From contig OY101119.1 of NCBI GenBank assembly GCA_956465555.1, positions 2,156,629 through 2,220,628 on the forward strand: a stretch of DNA of 64,000 nt, read 5' to 3'. The translations under genes were made by a program, and so were the position numbers. This document shows positions 53,768 to 64,000 of the stretch, one piece after another (the stretch's first letter is position 1; each line of letters begins with the position of its first letter). Under the pieces are notes generated by a model. That model did no database searches, was not told the origin of the DNA, and saw only the letters and a list, made by a program, of their open reading frames with translations. The stretch is from Nitzschia sp. pyKryTriq1 (taxonomy: Eukaryota > Bacillariophyta > Bacillariophyceae > Bacillariales > Bacillariaceae).

Positions 53768-54234
53768 CGTGGTTCAAAGTATCACTTGCTGGAAACAAGT
53801 GAACCTCTAGAGTTTCTATAGATTATAGTTGTTCTATTGTGTTGGGAAGTGTGCTTTTGAGTTTGTTGTAAGCATCAGTTATCAGTTGTTATCATCAGAG
53901 TGGACTGTGGATCATGGTCGCTCGTGAAAATCATCATCCATGTGGATCGATCTCGCTCTGCGCTTCGTCGCTCGCTTTTTCCCTGCTCCTGCTCGCTCGG
54001 CTCTCCCGATCCGTTCGACACGACCGACCAGTTGTCATCGGCTGGCGTACAGACCAAGGGGGTTCCTTTGGGGGATTTTAGTGGTCCAGGCTGCTGCTGA
54101 ATACAGCAAATACAGCAAGGGTGACCAGGGGTGTGGTTGCTGAGTACTTGTAGTTGTTCTCATTGATCAGCTTTTTCAATAACAGCAACACCAAGACTGA
54201 CCAAAGAGGTGGGGTTGGCCTCGATGAGTGACTT
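53768..54234. other. Intergenic, no gene seen
   Basis: Upstream of the 52370-53767 gene; its promoter should be here. No repeat or coding pattern noticed. Confidence 0.45.
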
Positions 54235-54531
54235 TCATGTGAGATTGTTGAAATCATCATGCTTCAGGTCAGAGAACAATCCATCAAAACGGCTGGCGAG
54301 AGTAATGGCTCCAAGAAGGAGGGTGTAGTTCTGGTAGTCCCATATGGGACAACGTAGGTGGTCGACGATGTATGCTTGCAGACGCAATACCTCACTGGGG
54401 AGGAGGGGAGTGGCAGCCGTTGGTGCGTACTTACGACGTTTGCTCTCCGACGTTTGCTCTCTTTTGTAATTGATTTCTTCAACTCTTTGACAGAATCGGT
54501 GAGGATAGGATTGCCTCTGGATCTGGATCAT
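54235..54531 (-). mobile_element. Crypton-like tyrosine recombinase fragment
   Basis: The minus-strand frame reads RKYAPTAATPLLPSEV and then a helix-rich stretch (LLLGAITLASRFDGL, DLKHDDF), which resembles the N-terminal half of the catalytic domain of stramenopile Crypton-type tyrosine recombinases (AATPLxPxE ... LYDLQxYTM ... LRxDELxxLxxxDF). A KELKKSITKESKRR piece in a neighbouring frame suggests a frameshift. The catalytic Arg-His-Arg-Tyr region is absent. It is a truncated, dead copy. Confidence 0.5.
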
Positions 54532-54646
54532 ACTACTTCTTCCACTTTGATCAAACCACGGGTCAATGGAGAAGAGTTCTCATTCAAGGAATCAGAGTTC
54601 CTCCGGACTCTCCCCTTTTTCATGAATCCAGCGTTATAGCACTACC

Positions 54647-55384
54647 ATGTCCAAACCGTCAGGACTTCCAATCTCGTGCACAGGGCCATGCCGCAATGTT
54701 CCTCGAAGATATCTTTTGGATTCAGGACAGCAGATTAAAAAGCTACCACAAGCATACTTTAGAAAAGGTTCTGTTGTCCCCTTCCTTTGTGAGACTTGCT
54801 TATCTTCCAATATCATAGAGCCAATTGTAATTGTTAGGTGTGAGAATACGCCCGCGGAAGATGGATACTTCCACAATTGTGCTCTGAATGTTGTGGAAGT
54901 GTACTACCACGACTGCCACAATCAGAAGTCACGAGGCCACTCCATTCGGGGAGAGAACTACTTTAATGGTATTAGTCTTCAAGAATTTGATTACCTCAAC
55001 ATTATTGGAAGTACCTATTCAAAGGCAGTTGACAAAATCCAAACCTTTGAGCCCCCCGTACCCTTTATCGATAAATCACTAGAGGATAGTTTGTCAGCCA
55101 GTGAGTTGTCAAAGATTGTAAAAGATTGCAGGGATAAAAGGGGAATGGAACCACTGTTCATTGACCACGAGGGGTATGAACCTGTGGAGTCTCGTCCCCA
55201 GCCACCTGGACGGAAGATCAACTTTGGGAATCTGTCCTTCGACTTTGACAACCGTTTCTACATTGGTTTGAATCAATGCCATGATTCGTGCTCTTTTGTG
55301 AACTTCAATATCCTGAAGCAAACGGTTGAGCTCGTTGTCAACCTGTGTTGCCTGGAGTGCAAAATATTATGCAGGCATATGTAA
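54647..55384 (+). CDS. Orphan protein of unknown function next to the Crypton-like relic
   Basis: Single exon, 245 residues, ATG at 54647. I recognise no domain. There are Cys/His groups (CTGPCRNVP, CETC, HNC, YHDCH, then CCLEC near the end) that could bind metal, and the hydrophobic end has no clear helix. Codon usage is AT-richer than neighbours (AAGATTGTAAAAGATTGC), unlike the plastid and membrane genes around it. With the tyrosine recombinase fragment next to it, it may be mobile-element cargo or a remnant of a larger protein. It may not be expressed. Confidence 0.4.
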   Translation: MSKPSGLPISCTGPCRNVPRRYLLDSGQQIKKLPQAYFRKGSVVPFLCETCLSSNIIEPIVIVRCENTPAEDGYFHNCALNVVEVYYHDCHNQKSRGHSIRGENYFNGISLQEFDYLNIIGSTYSKAVDKIQTFEPPVPFIDKSLEDSLSASELSKIVKDCRDKRGMEPLFIDHEGYEPVESRPQPPGRKINFGNLSFDFDNRFYIGLNQCHDSCSFVNFNILKQTVELVVNLCCLECKILCRHM

Positions 55385-55967
55385 ATTATTTATCCTGCAA
55401 CAGTGCTGGTGGGGTAGGAGTCCGGGGGGGGGGGGACAGATACTACTGTACTGGTAACTCTCACCTCTCACCCACAAGACGCCATATTCATCATTCGGTG
55501 CCTGTGCTGCCATTTTTTCGTACGTACGTCAGCCGCCCATCAGATCCGTTGCGTGTCTTGTAGCGTTTTAGATACCTTCGTGCCTGGATATTTTTGAATG
55601 GAACGACGTTTGCCAATGCGAGCCTGCACATCCCCAAATTCCAAGCCAACTGCTGGCGGGCTCTCGCCTCACACGATCAATGTCTCTCCCGACAAAACTG
55701 CGTGCAAGTACAGTACCACGTACAAATACGGGTACCGGTAATCTACTTGCACCGCATCGCAAATCGCAAGGCGTTCTTTCGAAAGACGAAACACGAAACT
55801 TGGCGAAAGGAAAAGCTCTTGCCTCTTGCTCTATTGCATGTTGCTACAGTAAGAGTATCTACTGTACAGGTACTGTACGAATACTACTTGTTGTACCGGT
55901 ATAGGTAGTCTCTAGCTACCGGTAGAGTCTCTCACTTTGGCCATTACTATAATAAAAACTTTACACA
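55385..55967. other. Intergenic upstream of PH-domain gene
   Basis: A 12-G run at 55424-55435 and GTAC-core patches at about 55700-55740 and 55855-55925. No gene seen. Confidence 0.5.
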
Positions 55968-58941
55968 ATGGCGGCGAAGCAAGGGCTGTCCGCCCAAATC
56001 AGTCAAGCAAGTGAAGATGCCAAGCGTGCTGTGTTGAATCGAACCACTCTGGCGAACTCCTTGTGGTTCAGCAACCTGAACACCACTTGCACCATTAAAT
56101 CGGCGCCTCCCCGTACTCCCGACGTGCTGGGCTTGTTATCGACGAAAAGTGGATGGCTGTTTAAACGCAACGAGCAACATGTCTGGCAGGCCCGTTATTG
56201 TTGCGTCGTTCCGCACACCTTTTTATACTACTTTGATGCGCACCCGAGCCAACCTTGTCAGGCGCCCTCGTTAACACCCAAACAACAAGAAGAGCTCAAT
56301 AAAGCAGTCAAACAGGGATACGGAAAACGAGGCGCTCTCAAACAGCATCAGCCTCGATCCTCTCTGTACCACGTCCTGGGCGGGGCGGGGAACAACCATC
56401 AACTGAATGTACCCGATAAGGAAAATGAGGCCATCACTGATCAGGCACAGTCGACTCTCCAGCCGGCAGGAATTATTGATTTGGAATGTTACACTACGAT
56501 TCATCGAAATAACCAAAATGAGCTCGTAATGGAGCTGGCGGGTGACGAGACGGTCAATCCAGATCTTCGCAGCTTTTACTTCTGTGCGAATACGGAACAT
56601 GAAGGGGACGAGTGGAATCAAGCATTGCTGTCGAATCGGCATTCCTCTCTAGTAGACGAAAAGGAAGCGTACCGACAAGTCTGTGATGGATTTGCGCAGC
56701 AACTGCAAGTCTTGCATCAGGATTTGGAAAACGCACAATCGAAGGCGGACGCGGAGCAAGAAGAATTGTACCGAGTCCGAAGTCAAATGGAAGATACGCG
56801 TCGATCCTGTCTGCGTTTGGTCGCGGATACCTTGGAGAGGGCCGACGGAACCGTTCCGGCCAAACGAGCCTATCGTACCGATCTAGAAACAATCCAAGCC
56901 CAAGATCTTGGAATTCTGGCCGCTGTTCAGTTGTTGTGTGACTACACTCGTGTCTTGGAAGAAACCTGTCGAGACTCTGGCTCGACCATTCAGCAGCTAG
57001 AAAGTCAAATGCAATCCAAACAGGAAGGTGATTCGACACGTGTCCAAGAACTTGAAGAAGAACTTGCCAAAGTCAAGAGCGAGATGAACCAGCAAAATCA
57101 GCAAATGCAGGCCCAGGTGGAAACTGTGACACAAAAGTTCATCCAGTCTCAAAAAGAATTGCAGGATGTCCAAAAGGATCTAGCATCACAACGAATGGAA
57201 ACCACCATGTATCAATCATCGACGCGCACCAAGATTAGTGAACTGCAGTCGCACAAGAAAATTCTGAAGAAGGAAGTCATTGAATTGCGCAAAAAGCTGG
57301 AAGAGGCGCACTCCAACTTGGATTTGTTCAAACACAAGGAATCTTCCGTCAAGATGGAAGCGGAACAAGAACGTCAAAAAGCAAAGCTGCTCGAACGCTA
57401 CGTCGAGAAGATGGAATCGCAAGTCAAGGTTCAACAGAATATGATGGAAATGATGTCCCAAGCAGGAAGTCAGTACGGTGGTGGGGGTAGTATCTACGGA
57501 GAGAATGCTTCGTACCAACAACACATGGATGTCACCATTCCAAGTTCGCCGGGACCACCCCGGGTCCCTGCTAACCGGGCTTACGCACCAAACGGACACA
57601 GAGAGTACGGCAACATCATTGTGAATACTCCATCGTCAGTTCGACCGGAAGAAGAAGAAGAGGAGGAGGAGGAGGAAGACGACGTTGATCTTAATGCACA
57701 CGATGATGATGCTGATGACGATGACGATGACGACGTGGATGACGCGGGTCTTCCCGGAAAGGATCCCATGATGATTCCTCCCAGCTCGACGTCCAAGCGT
57801 GCCTCATCTCGTCGGGCTATTGACGACGACGCTAAATCTCACATGTCTGAATTGACCGAAGATCGTACACAGAGGCAATTCGATGCAGCTTATTATATTC
57901 ACCAGCAGCAACAGAAAGAGAACGCCGCCCATCTTCGATCCACGGGAGCTTCTCCCCGAAACATGCAACACCATGCCTTGATGGGAGGTCCTCCCACTAT
58001 TATCATTGGTGGTGTATCGGAAGAGAGAAGTGACAAGGGGTCTATTACCTCCCAGCCGTTAGCACCAAAGCTGGATACGATCATGTCAACACATTCATCA
58101 ACGCGGCCTCGCAGTGATGTGTCACGACACAACGACTCGGCACCCCCCAAACCACAAACGCCTCGTCGCGAGAAGGAACACGGTGACGCCCACTCTGTTT
58201 CAAGCATGGGATCCAAATCAAAAATGAGCGTTGCGCAACGGGCACGCATCGAAGCTGATCGTCAATCGACCCCAGTTCGTGTCCGCCTCAACAACGGAAG
58301 CAACAGCAGCAGTAGCGTTACCAGCGGCAAGAACAACATCACGCCTCTTCGAGGAAGTTCTTCTCGCAAGGAATCATCGTCTACTGCAAGGTTAACCTCT
58401 GCTAACTTGTCCTCTAATAATTCCGTTTCGGGAGGAAGTTTCTTCTCCAATTTGGGTCGGAAGTTGGAACATGCGATCGATTCGAGTCTTTTGGGAATCG
58501 ATGCGGGTTCCGATTATGAAAGTTCGTATGTCAGTACCGACATTGGAGCCCACACCGATGTTGATGCAAGTTACGATGAAGACAACGGACGCGGACCTTC
58601 GGGCCGTCTCCACCATGAAGAGAAGAAAACAGGAGACACCGGTTCGGAGGCTTCAACGGTGAGTACTTTTTATTTGGCCTGACCATAATGTGACGTTGCT
58701 GTTGGTTTCTTTCTTTTTTTCTGACGTACATTCATTTTCCGTTTCTCAGACTGCAAGTTTGTCGCTGGCTGAGCGGCAGGCACTTCAACGAGCGCAGCAA
58801 CTCAAGTTTCTAAAAGACCAAGGTCTGATCAACAACGCTGAACAAGTGCGAGGTGGTGCCGGAGCCCAGTCCCCCAGAGTAGATAACGACGGGACATCAT
58901 CCGTGTCTTCTTTTGGCTCATTTTTACGGAACAAGACTTAG
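55968..58941 (+). CDS. PH-domain coiled-coil scaffold protein
   Basis: Two exons, 55968-58658 and 58750-58941, phase 0, 91-nt intron; 960 residues. A split PH domain runs from about 60 (SGWLFKRNEQHVWQARYCCV) to about 225 (FYFCANTEHEGDEWNQAL), with a disordered insert of about 90 residues. A long coiled coil follows (about 230-500, heptads with QELEDVQKDL-like pattern), then an acidic run (Glu/Asp-rich, about 563-590) and a Ser-rich disordered tail. It probably binds phosphoinositide membranes through the PH domain and scaffolds partners through the coil. Exon 2 ends in a small helical module (AERQALQRAQQLKFLKDQG). Confidence 0.8.
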
Positions 58942-59018
58942 GGTGATGTACGGAGTCACACAAACAGGGACTCATTTAATGTCTCTACTCTAGAATTCGT
59001 TTACTCGAACTATGAATG

Positions 59019-60464
59019 TCATGAACGTCTTAAGTCAAATCCTCGTGCAAACAAAACAGGCCCACGTATCAGGCAGTAGAGCATATCCACTCTCGCGTTT
59101 TCGATTTCCTTGTCCTTCCACCGTGGTGGCATTTTCATGGCGTTGGCACGCTCCAAAACTAGGGGCCATAATGACATTGGAATCTCATTTGGCGGCTCTT
59201 GAAGAAGTTTTCGTCCTGATGGTAATATATGAATGAACAATGGATCGACGGATGGATGATTTCAGGAATAGGACGACCCAGCAATAAGGATAAGAATGTA
59301 GAGATTTAGTGAGGGCGACGATGATGAATGTGACGGACTGACTCTCCCTTCCCTCTGGCACTCACCACCCCGATTGATGTTCGTAAAGTATTGAATCTGA
59401 TCTGAACACTCAAACTTCTGAAATAAGTGCAAATCGCACAGTTCCATGTTGCGCACCATTCCATTTAGCAATTCACGTGCACCCAGTTCTCCAAAATTGT
59501 TGCCCCAGAGCGATAACTTCTTGAGACCCTCCATCCCTGGAAGAGTTCTGGCAATAGCAGTCACTCCAATATCTGTGAATTTATTTCTTGCCAGAAAGAG
59601 TTCTCGTAGGGTCTTATTGTCGATTACCGTTCGGGCTATTCGTCTGGCGGCATCGTCGTCTAGACCATTCCCGGTAAGATCTAATGTTTCGAGTGAAACA
59701 TTGCCGATTAGTGCTTCCATGAGTGGCACAATACCCAGAATCCTGCCCCCATCTAGTCGCTGGAAACTCAGGTCGAGCTTTTGTAATGCGCATCCCTCTG
59801 CACGTAGCATGACGGCCACTTCCTGGGATCCCCTTTCCCCGCATTTATTCCCGTTCAGTAGGAGACTTTCCAGGGTTGGGTGACCCGTCAAAGATGAAAA
59901 AATCTGTTGGAGCTCTTCGTCACCCAAATTGCATCCAAAAAAGTCAATACTTTTAAGTGTCTTGTTTCCTGCAAATCCTACAGAGGCTAACGTTTCAATG
60001 CTCCCCTCTTCAAATACCGTCCATCGGAGCTCGGCAATCTCCAGGCTCCTACAAGCAGCAATGCCTGCAGAGAGTGGGACGGCATCAACTTGGCGAACCG
60101 TCGAGGTTAGTCTGAGCTTCTTCAAAGATTTCGTTGCCTCAAGTCCCGTTCCAAGAATTCGGTATCCATCGAACAATTCAATATTTCGAACAATATGTAA
60201 ATTATCCAAGCGGTCGATCGAAAGTGCCAATCTTATTGCATTCTCGACCTCGCCACGACAATTGACGAATTCGACACTTCTCCAGTTGCGATTTTTGTGA
60301 CGCAGCAGCTCCAGAAAAGCTCCCGATACCGTTTGATCAAAGGTGATGGCATGGAATGCAATATCTTGAACATTTTCGTTTCCCTTTTCCTCGCGGAGTG
60401 TCGAAGCCAAAATTTCGCTGTCGCTCTCTAGACTCAGGGCCAGGACGTTTCCGTTTACCGGCAT
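59019..60464 (-). CDS. Leucine-rich repeat protein (RNI-like), two exons
   Basis: Two exons, 60464-59366 and 59215-59019, phase 1, 150-nt intron; 431 residues from the ATG at 60464. The ORF in the track opens two codons earlier, at a TTG. LRR repeats fit the ribonuclease-inhibitor type, for example LESLLLNGNKCGERGSQEVA, LETLDLTGNGLDDDAARRIA and LRELFLARNKFTDIGVTAIA. The splice joins NRG-G to RKLLQEPPNEIP, giving SLWPLVLERAN and the ending MLYCLIRGPVLF, the typical C-terminal cap of diatom LRR proteins. The first exon read alone would instead run into a spurious tail. Its partner is unknown. It converges with the PH-domain gene. Confidence 0.82.
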
Positions 60465-61382
60465 GGTCAAAGTTGTAAAGAAATAAATGATGATTCAATG
60501 TTCTTCGATATTCTATCCTGCGAAAATTATTTTGACCTTCCAAAGCGTGGGGAGAAATATCGGCCGCTTGATACGAGTATGACAATACAATTGCCATCAT
60601 CACCATCATCACCATCATCACCATCACCTGTCTTCGTCGCAAAGGATCGACGATCGACGCAGGAAACCAAAGATCCTTCTTTGATGGGCGGGGGAGGGTC
60701 GCGGTCGTCGCATAGAGTACTACCGTCCGTACAGTACCGGTACCAGGTACGGTAGGAGTAAAAGGCCCTCCTCCTGATGTTTTTCGTTTCTTCGCCTTTC
60801 AAATTCCGGAAAGACTTCGTCCCAATCTTTTATCTTATCTATTGCCCACGCTTCGACAATGACCTGCTTCCTGCTGTCGATTAACAAAGCACTTACTATA
60901 ATGCAAATGGAGAATATTCGATTTTTCAACAAGGACTGAAGAGAAGTGAATCACAGGTTTCAAGAGCTTTTCCGAAGCATCACGACTCAGGACGACATAT
61001 TTCTCTTGGGCCTGTTTACTAATTTATTATAGCCTCAAAGAATACCAAAGACTCCTTCGTTGCTGCTGAAGAAGACATTCTCCGAGCTCCGCTACAGGGC
61101 GAATACGTCAGAACTGGCAGATGTGGGTCATCAGGCACACATATCGATTTTTGTGCACGTGGCTATTGTACCGAGATCTACGAGTAGTGACAGCCGGTCC
61201 TCTCTCTCCATTTTGGCGGTTACGCCTTTTCAGGTATTTGCTGCGCGAAAGACCTCCACTAATTTATTTCACCCGAAACCGAATGCTTGAAAATATCACG
61301 AGAAAGACATAATTTCTCTCCAAGCAAAATCTGTTTGCCATCACCTCTCAATTCTCAATCAAAGAAGAAAAATACTGCAACC
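60465..61382. other. Intergenic upstream of globin
   Basis: A CATCAC-type microsatellite at 60596-60628 and a GTAC patch at 60728-60756. A short minus-strand frame at 60720-60932 starts with TTG and was not accepted. No gene seen. Confidence 0.45.
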
Positions 61383-62014
61383 ATGGTCGCCGATATGAGT
61401 TACTCGACAGTCTCCAACGTCATTGACAGTTGGGAGGAGATCAGGAGACTTCCAAACTACGAAGAAGCGACTGGAGTAGCTTTGTTCAAGAAGTGAGTTC
61501 CCCCTATGGTTTCGCCGGTCATTTTGACGCTCGGCGATGGTCGGTGATGTCTTTCCTCTACCTCGGTTGATCCTGTCATGGCCCCATACCACATGTATCA
61601 CTCTTCCAATCTCACACTCGAATGCTCTTCCTACACTCCTCTAGGCTCTTCGAACTGGAACCTGAAGCCAAAGCCATTTTTGGTTTCGACAAGAACGCAG
61701 ACGTTGCAAAAGAACTGTCCAAGGCGCCTCGGTTCATCAAGCACGCAAAGTATTTTATTCAAATGATCGACAAGGCTTTGGGTATGCTTGGACCTGATAT
61801 CGAACTTTTGACAGAAATCCTGCTGGACCTTGGTGCCAAGCACGTTGGTTACGGTGTCAAGCCGGAATACTTCCCGAGTATGGGCCGCGCTTTGATCCAC
61901 GCCGTGAAGGAACAACTAGGAGACAGGTTCTCTGAAGAAACGAAGGATGCTTGGGTTGAAGTTTATGGGGCTTTGTCGTACGACATGATTCGGGCTCAAA
62001 AGATCAAGCGCTAA
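61383..62014 (+). CDS. Globin (single-domain 3-over-3 type)
   Basis: Two exons, 61383-61492 and 61645-62014, phase 2, 152-nt intron; 159 residues. It binds heme and could carry oxygen or act on nitric oxide. Globin pattern: VIDSWEEI, ALFKKLFELEPEAKAIFGF (CD1 Phe about 51), APRFIKHAKYF with distal His70, then GAKHVGYGVKPEYF with proximal His103, and DAWVEVYGALSYDMI. The intron lies in helix B, a classical globin intron region. No signal peptide is present, so it is probably cytosolic. The start has context accATGg. Confidence 0.9.
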
Positions 62015-62753
62015 GCCGTGTATCGCGAAGTGTGTCTGCTGCGGGTTTTGACAGCAGGCCAGTACTACTTGTTCTACGCCTTCGAGAACTTTCCTTTCCA
62101 GCATTCTCTGCCAATTACCATCCTTTCACATATTTATCCTAAATTGCTAGATGAGTTCTTACCTCTCGGCATCTTAATTCTGCCCCCCCCCCCGCAACCA
62201 GTGCCACGACCTGGGCCTGATCGCAGCCTGTTGTCGATCAACGTGCCTAATGCATGGTCTCTTCGTCATTGTTGTGTACTATTTTGTAGTCCATTTCCTG
62301 GTATGGTTGCGACCATTGTCTTGTTTGTTCAAGTTACGTTACTCTCAGCTCGACTTGAGTGGATGCAGAAAAAATGAGATGTCATTCATGATCGCGCCGG
62401 CACCAAGTGGAGTCGTCTGTTACGATATTGATGACTTGTCTTTTGGCGGACGGTCCTGGGTCCGATTGATTTCTCTTTCGCCCAGAGACTTAGGCAAAAC
62501 AAAACGTCGATATACCTGTACCGGTAGTAGTTTATTATTTGAACGCAACGGATGAATAGACACGATGAACATTGTCCAAAATACAAAATAGGAGGCGTGG
62601 CTATAGCACTACTTATCGATGGTGGACTACCAGTACTGCGACTGACTGTTTGTCAACTTCTACCCGCAATCATCATAGCAACGCAAAATCTTAGCAAAGA
62701 GTGGCCGCATAATTGCAGGGTGAGCACTTGCTTTGAGATAATGCATGAGATCA
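62015..62753. other. Intergenic, no gene seen
   Basis: 3' region of the globin and of the unknown gene at 62754. An 11-C run lies at 62183-62193. Nothing else is supported. Confidence 0.5.
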
Positions 62754-64000
62754 TCACAAGCAGTTTTTGATCAGGGCATCCAAAGAGAACATCATATACA
62801 TTGCCGCATCGTGTTGCTCATCCGGTGCGTATACTTTGCCTTTGCCAGCTACGAACATACGATCGTGCAGCGGTCCAAACTGCTGTTGGGAGACAAGCTC
62901 ATCGCCTCGGAAGAATGCGTCGTCCAGACTCACCGGAAGCAAGCTGGCAATCGAGGTCCTTGGAGAAGAGCGGGATCGGATGTTGACGCATCGTCCAATC
63001 CGACTGGATATTTCTCGTGACTCGCAGATCCAATCTCTCTGAAGGTGCAGCTCGTGCACGATGTTGCCATTCGAGGAGTGCAACAAGATTCTGGCTCCAC
63101 CAGATACATCGTCGACAATTCTAAGGTAAAGAATGTTCTTCGCTTCAATGCGCTTGGATTCGAATTGAAGCCGTTCCGCCAGAGTAGAGCCCAAAGAGAA
63201 GGCAACCCAACCAGACACCACAAGGTTGTCATTCGTTGCAATGTCCAGCCTGGAATTCTTCCGCATGTATACTGGAACCACCGTCGGATCTGCGGCATTG
63301 TCAGATGGTTTCTTAGCGGGTGGACGTTGAGCCTTTTGACCTTCTTTGTTGTTCCGACGAGATCTTCGAGCTGAAGGTGGGCGATCGTCTGTTCTTCGTC
63401 TCCTACCGGTCTCGGCGGTGGCAATCTTCGGCTGTTGAATCTGAGAATACCGACTATTCGAGGCGATTCCCTCCATGAAATCTTCATCGTTGTCTCCATC
63501 GTAGTAACTATCGCTGTTATTGCCCCAGTCTTCGCTATCCTCGAGGGCACTAATATAACCACTGTCGTTCGGTCTAGAAGTGTTGGCATCTTGACACAAA
63601 ACATACGACGGAAGCACCAGATTTTCATCCACAGGGTTGCCCTGCCAGATCTCTTTGATACTACCAGTAGAAAATTCAAACTGCTGCTCCCTTCGATGGC
63701 GACTCGCATTCGACGTCCCCGAGTAGCTGGTATAGTTCCCGGTATCGAATCGTCCACGAGCAGGCGGCTGAGGCGTTCCGAAGCTAGAATTGCAGTTTGG
63801 ATGATTATTCTTCACCGGAGGAGGTAGACCCGCGGACCGACTTCGGTTCGCTATTATGTGAGGTTTCGAAGTCACCGGAGCGGGAGGTGGCGTCGATGGC
63901 CGCGGCGGTGACACTCGACGAAGTTCTTCTGAATCAAAAGTAGTTGTCCGAACGACCACAATCTCAGATTCGGACTGAGAAGTGTCGCTCTCGGTAAAGC
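62754..64000 (-). CDS. Hypothetical protein, N-terminus beyond the window edge
   Basis: The frame is open to the right edge; the GTG at 63959 is not a start, because codons upstream (TESDTSQSESEIV) continue to 64000. About 415 residues are visible. The first 190 are disordered (Pro/Ser/Asp-rich, PPRPSTPPPAPV, then DSEDWGNNSDSYYDGDNDEDF), followed by a basic patch (RRRRTDDRPPSARRSRRNNK). The last 165 form a compact domain beginning VVSGWVAFSLGS and including KNILYLRIVDDVSGGARILLH, which weakly resembles a PH-like fold. No catalytic motif is seen. No function is assigned. Confidence 0.6.
   Translation of the reverse strand, partial: FTESDTSQSESEIVVVRTTTFDSEELRRVSPPRPSTPPPAPVTSKPHIIANRSRSAGLPPPVKNNHPNCNSSFGTPQPPARGRFDTGNYTSYSGTSNASRHRREQQFEFSTGSIKEIWQGNPVDENLVLPSYVLCQDANTSRPNDSGYISALEDSEDWGNNSDSYYDGDNDEDFMEGIASNSRYSQIQQPKIATAETGRRRRTDDRPPSARRSRRNNKEGQKAQRPPAKKPSDNAADPTVVPVYMRKNSRLDIATNDNLVVSGWVAFSLGSTLAERLQFESKRIEAKNILYLRIVDDVSGGARILLHSSNGNIVHELHLQRDWICESREISSRIGRCVNIRSRSSPRTSIASLLPVSLDDAFFRGDELVSQQQFGPLHDRMFVAGKGKVYAPDEQHDAAMYMMFSLDALIKNCL

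Noticed and set aside
60720-60932. Small secreted protein on the minus strand
   Set aside because: Begins with TTG, has no ATG in a useful place, and overlaps a GTAC patch.
1-64000. tRNA or rRNA genes
   Set aside because: I found no convincing cloverleaf or conserved rRNA segment by eye; a covariance search would be needed to exclude a tRNA.

Overview
The window looks like nuclear DNA of a photosynthetic stramenopile, most probably a pennate diatom. The coding genes are eukaryotic, with short GT-AG introns of about 70-100 nt. Several predicted plastid proteins start with a signal peptide that ends in an ASAFAP-like motif (QAFAP, SAFSL, NAFAP across an intron, TAFTT, VFAFP). The gene set is algal: divinyl-chlorophyllide vinyl reductase, a cytochrome b6 assembly factor, an LHC-like one-helix protein, a plastid-type desaturase, ELO elongases and a fused NAD(P) transhydrogenase. 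I cannot name the species.

Layout. 0-6 kb: an aldo/keto reductase-like protein with a VHL-like tail, then a PI4K-beta-type lipid kinase with N-terminal hydrophobic helices. 6-16 kb: mostly plastid or organelle genes: CCB1 (four exons), an NmrA-like protein, a hot-dog thioesterase, a VOC/glyoxalase protein, an ELMO-domain protein, an HLIP/OHP-like protein and a desaturase. 16-19.5 kb: a gene-poor stretch with a layered minisatellite (74 bp x3, 102 bp x4) followed by three 214-bp tandem copies. 19.5-23 kb: the 1058-residue transhydrogenase. 23-26.5 kb: two tandem RING-H2 membrane proteins. 26.5-29 kb: an intergenic stretch with a coding relic and a strong stem-loop. 29-42 kb: a 9.3-kb BEACH-WD40 gene lying between two scramblase genes, plus a second AKR-like gene. 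43-52.3 kb: a mirror-symmetric block, ELO(-) DVR(-) | DVR(+) ELO(+), with a small thylakoid-type gene and a Gypsy relic inside. 52-64 kb: a membrane coiled-coil protein, a Crypton-like relic beside an orphan ORF, a PH/coiled-coil protein, an LRR protein, a globin and an edge-truncated unknown.

Two themes stand out. First, five gene families occur as pairs within 64 kb (AKR-like, RING-H2, scramblase, ELO, DVR), several with identical intron positions. This suggests local segmental duplication, clearest in the inverted DVR/ELO block. Second, intergenic DNA is filled with GTAC-core palindromic islands (strings of TACCGGTA, GTACCTGGTAC and similar) and with CTCTACTAGAGTAGAG-type palindromes, which create many spurious ORFs. 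Exon junctions were deduced by eye from splice signals, frame continuity and, where available, the paralog; no transcript evidence was available.
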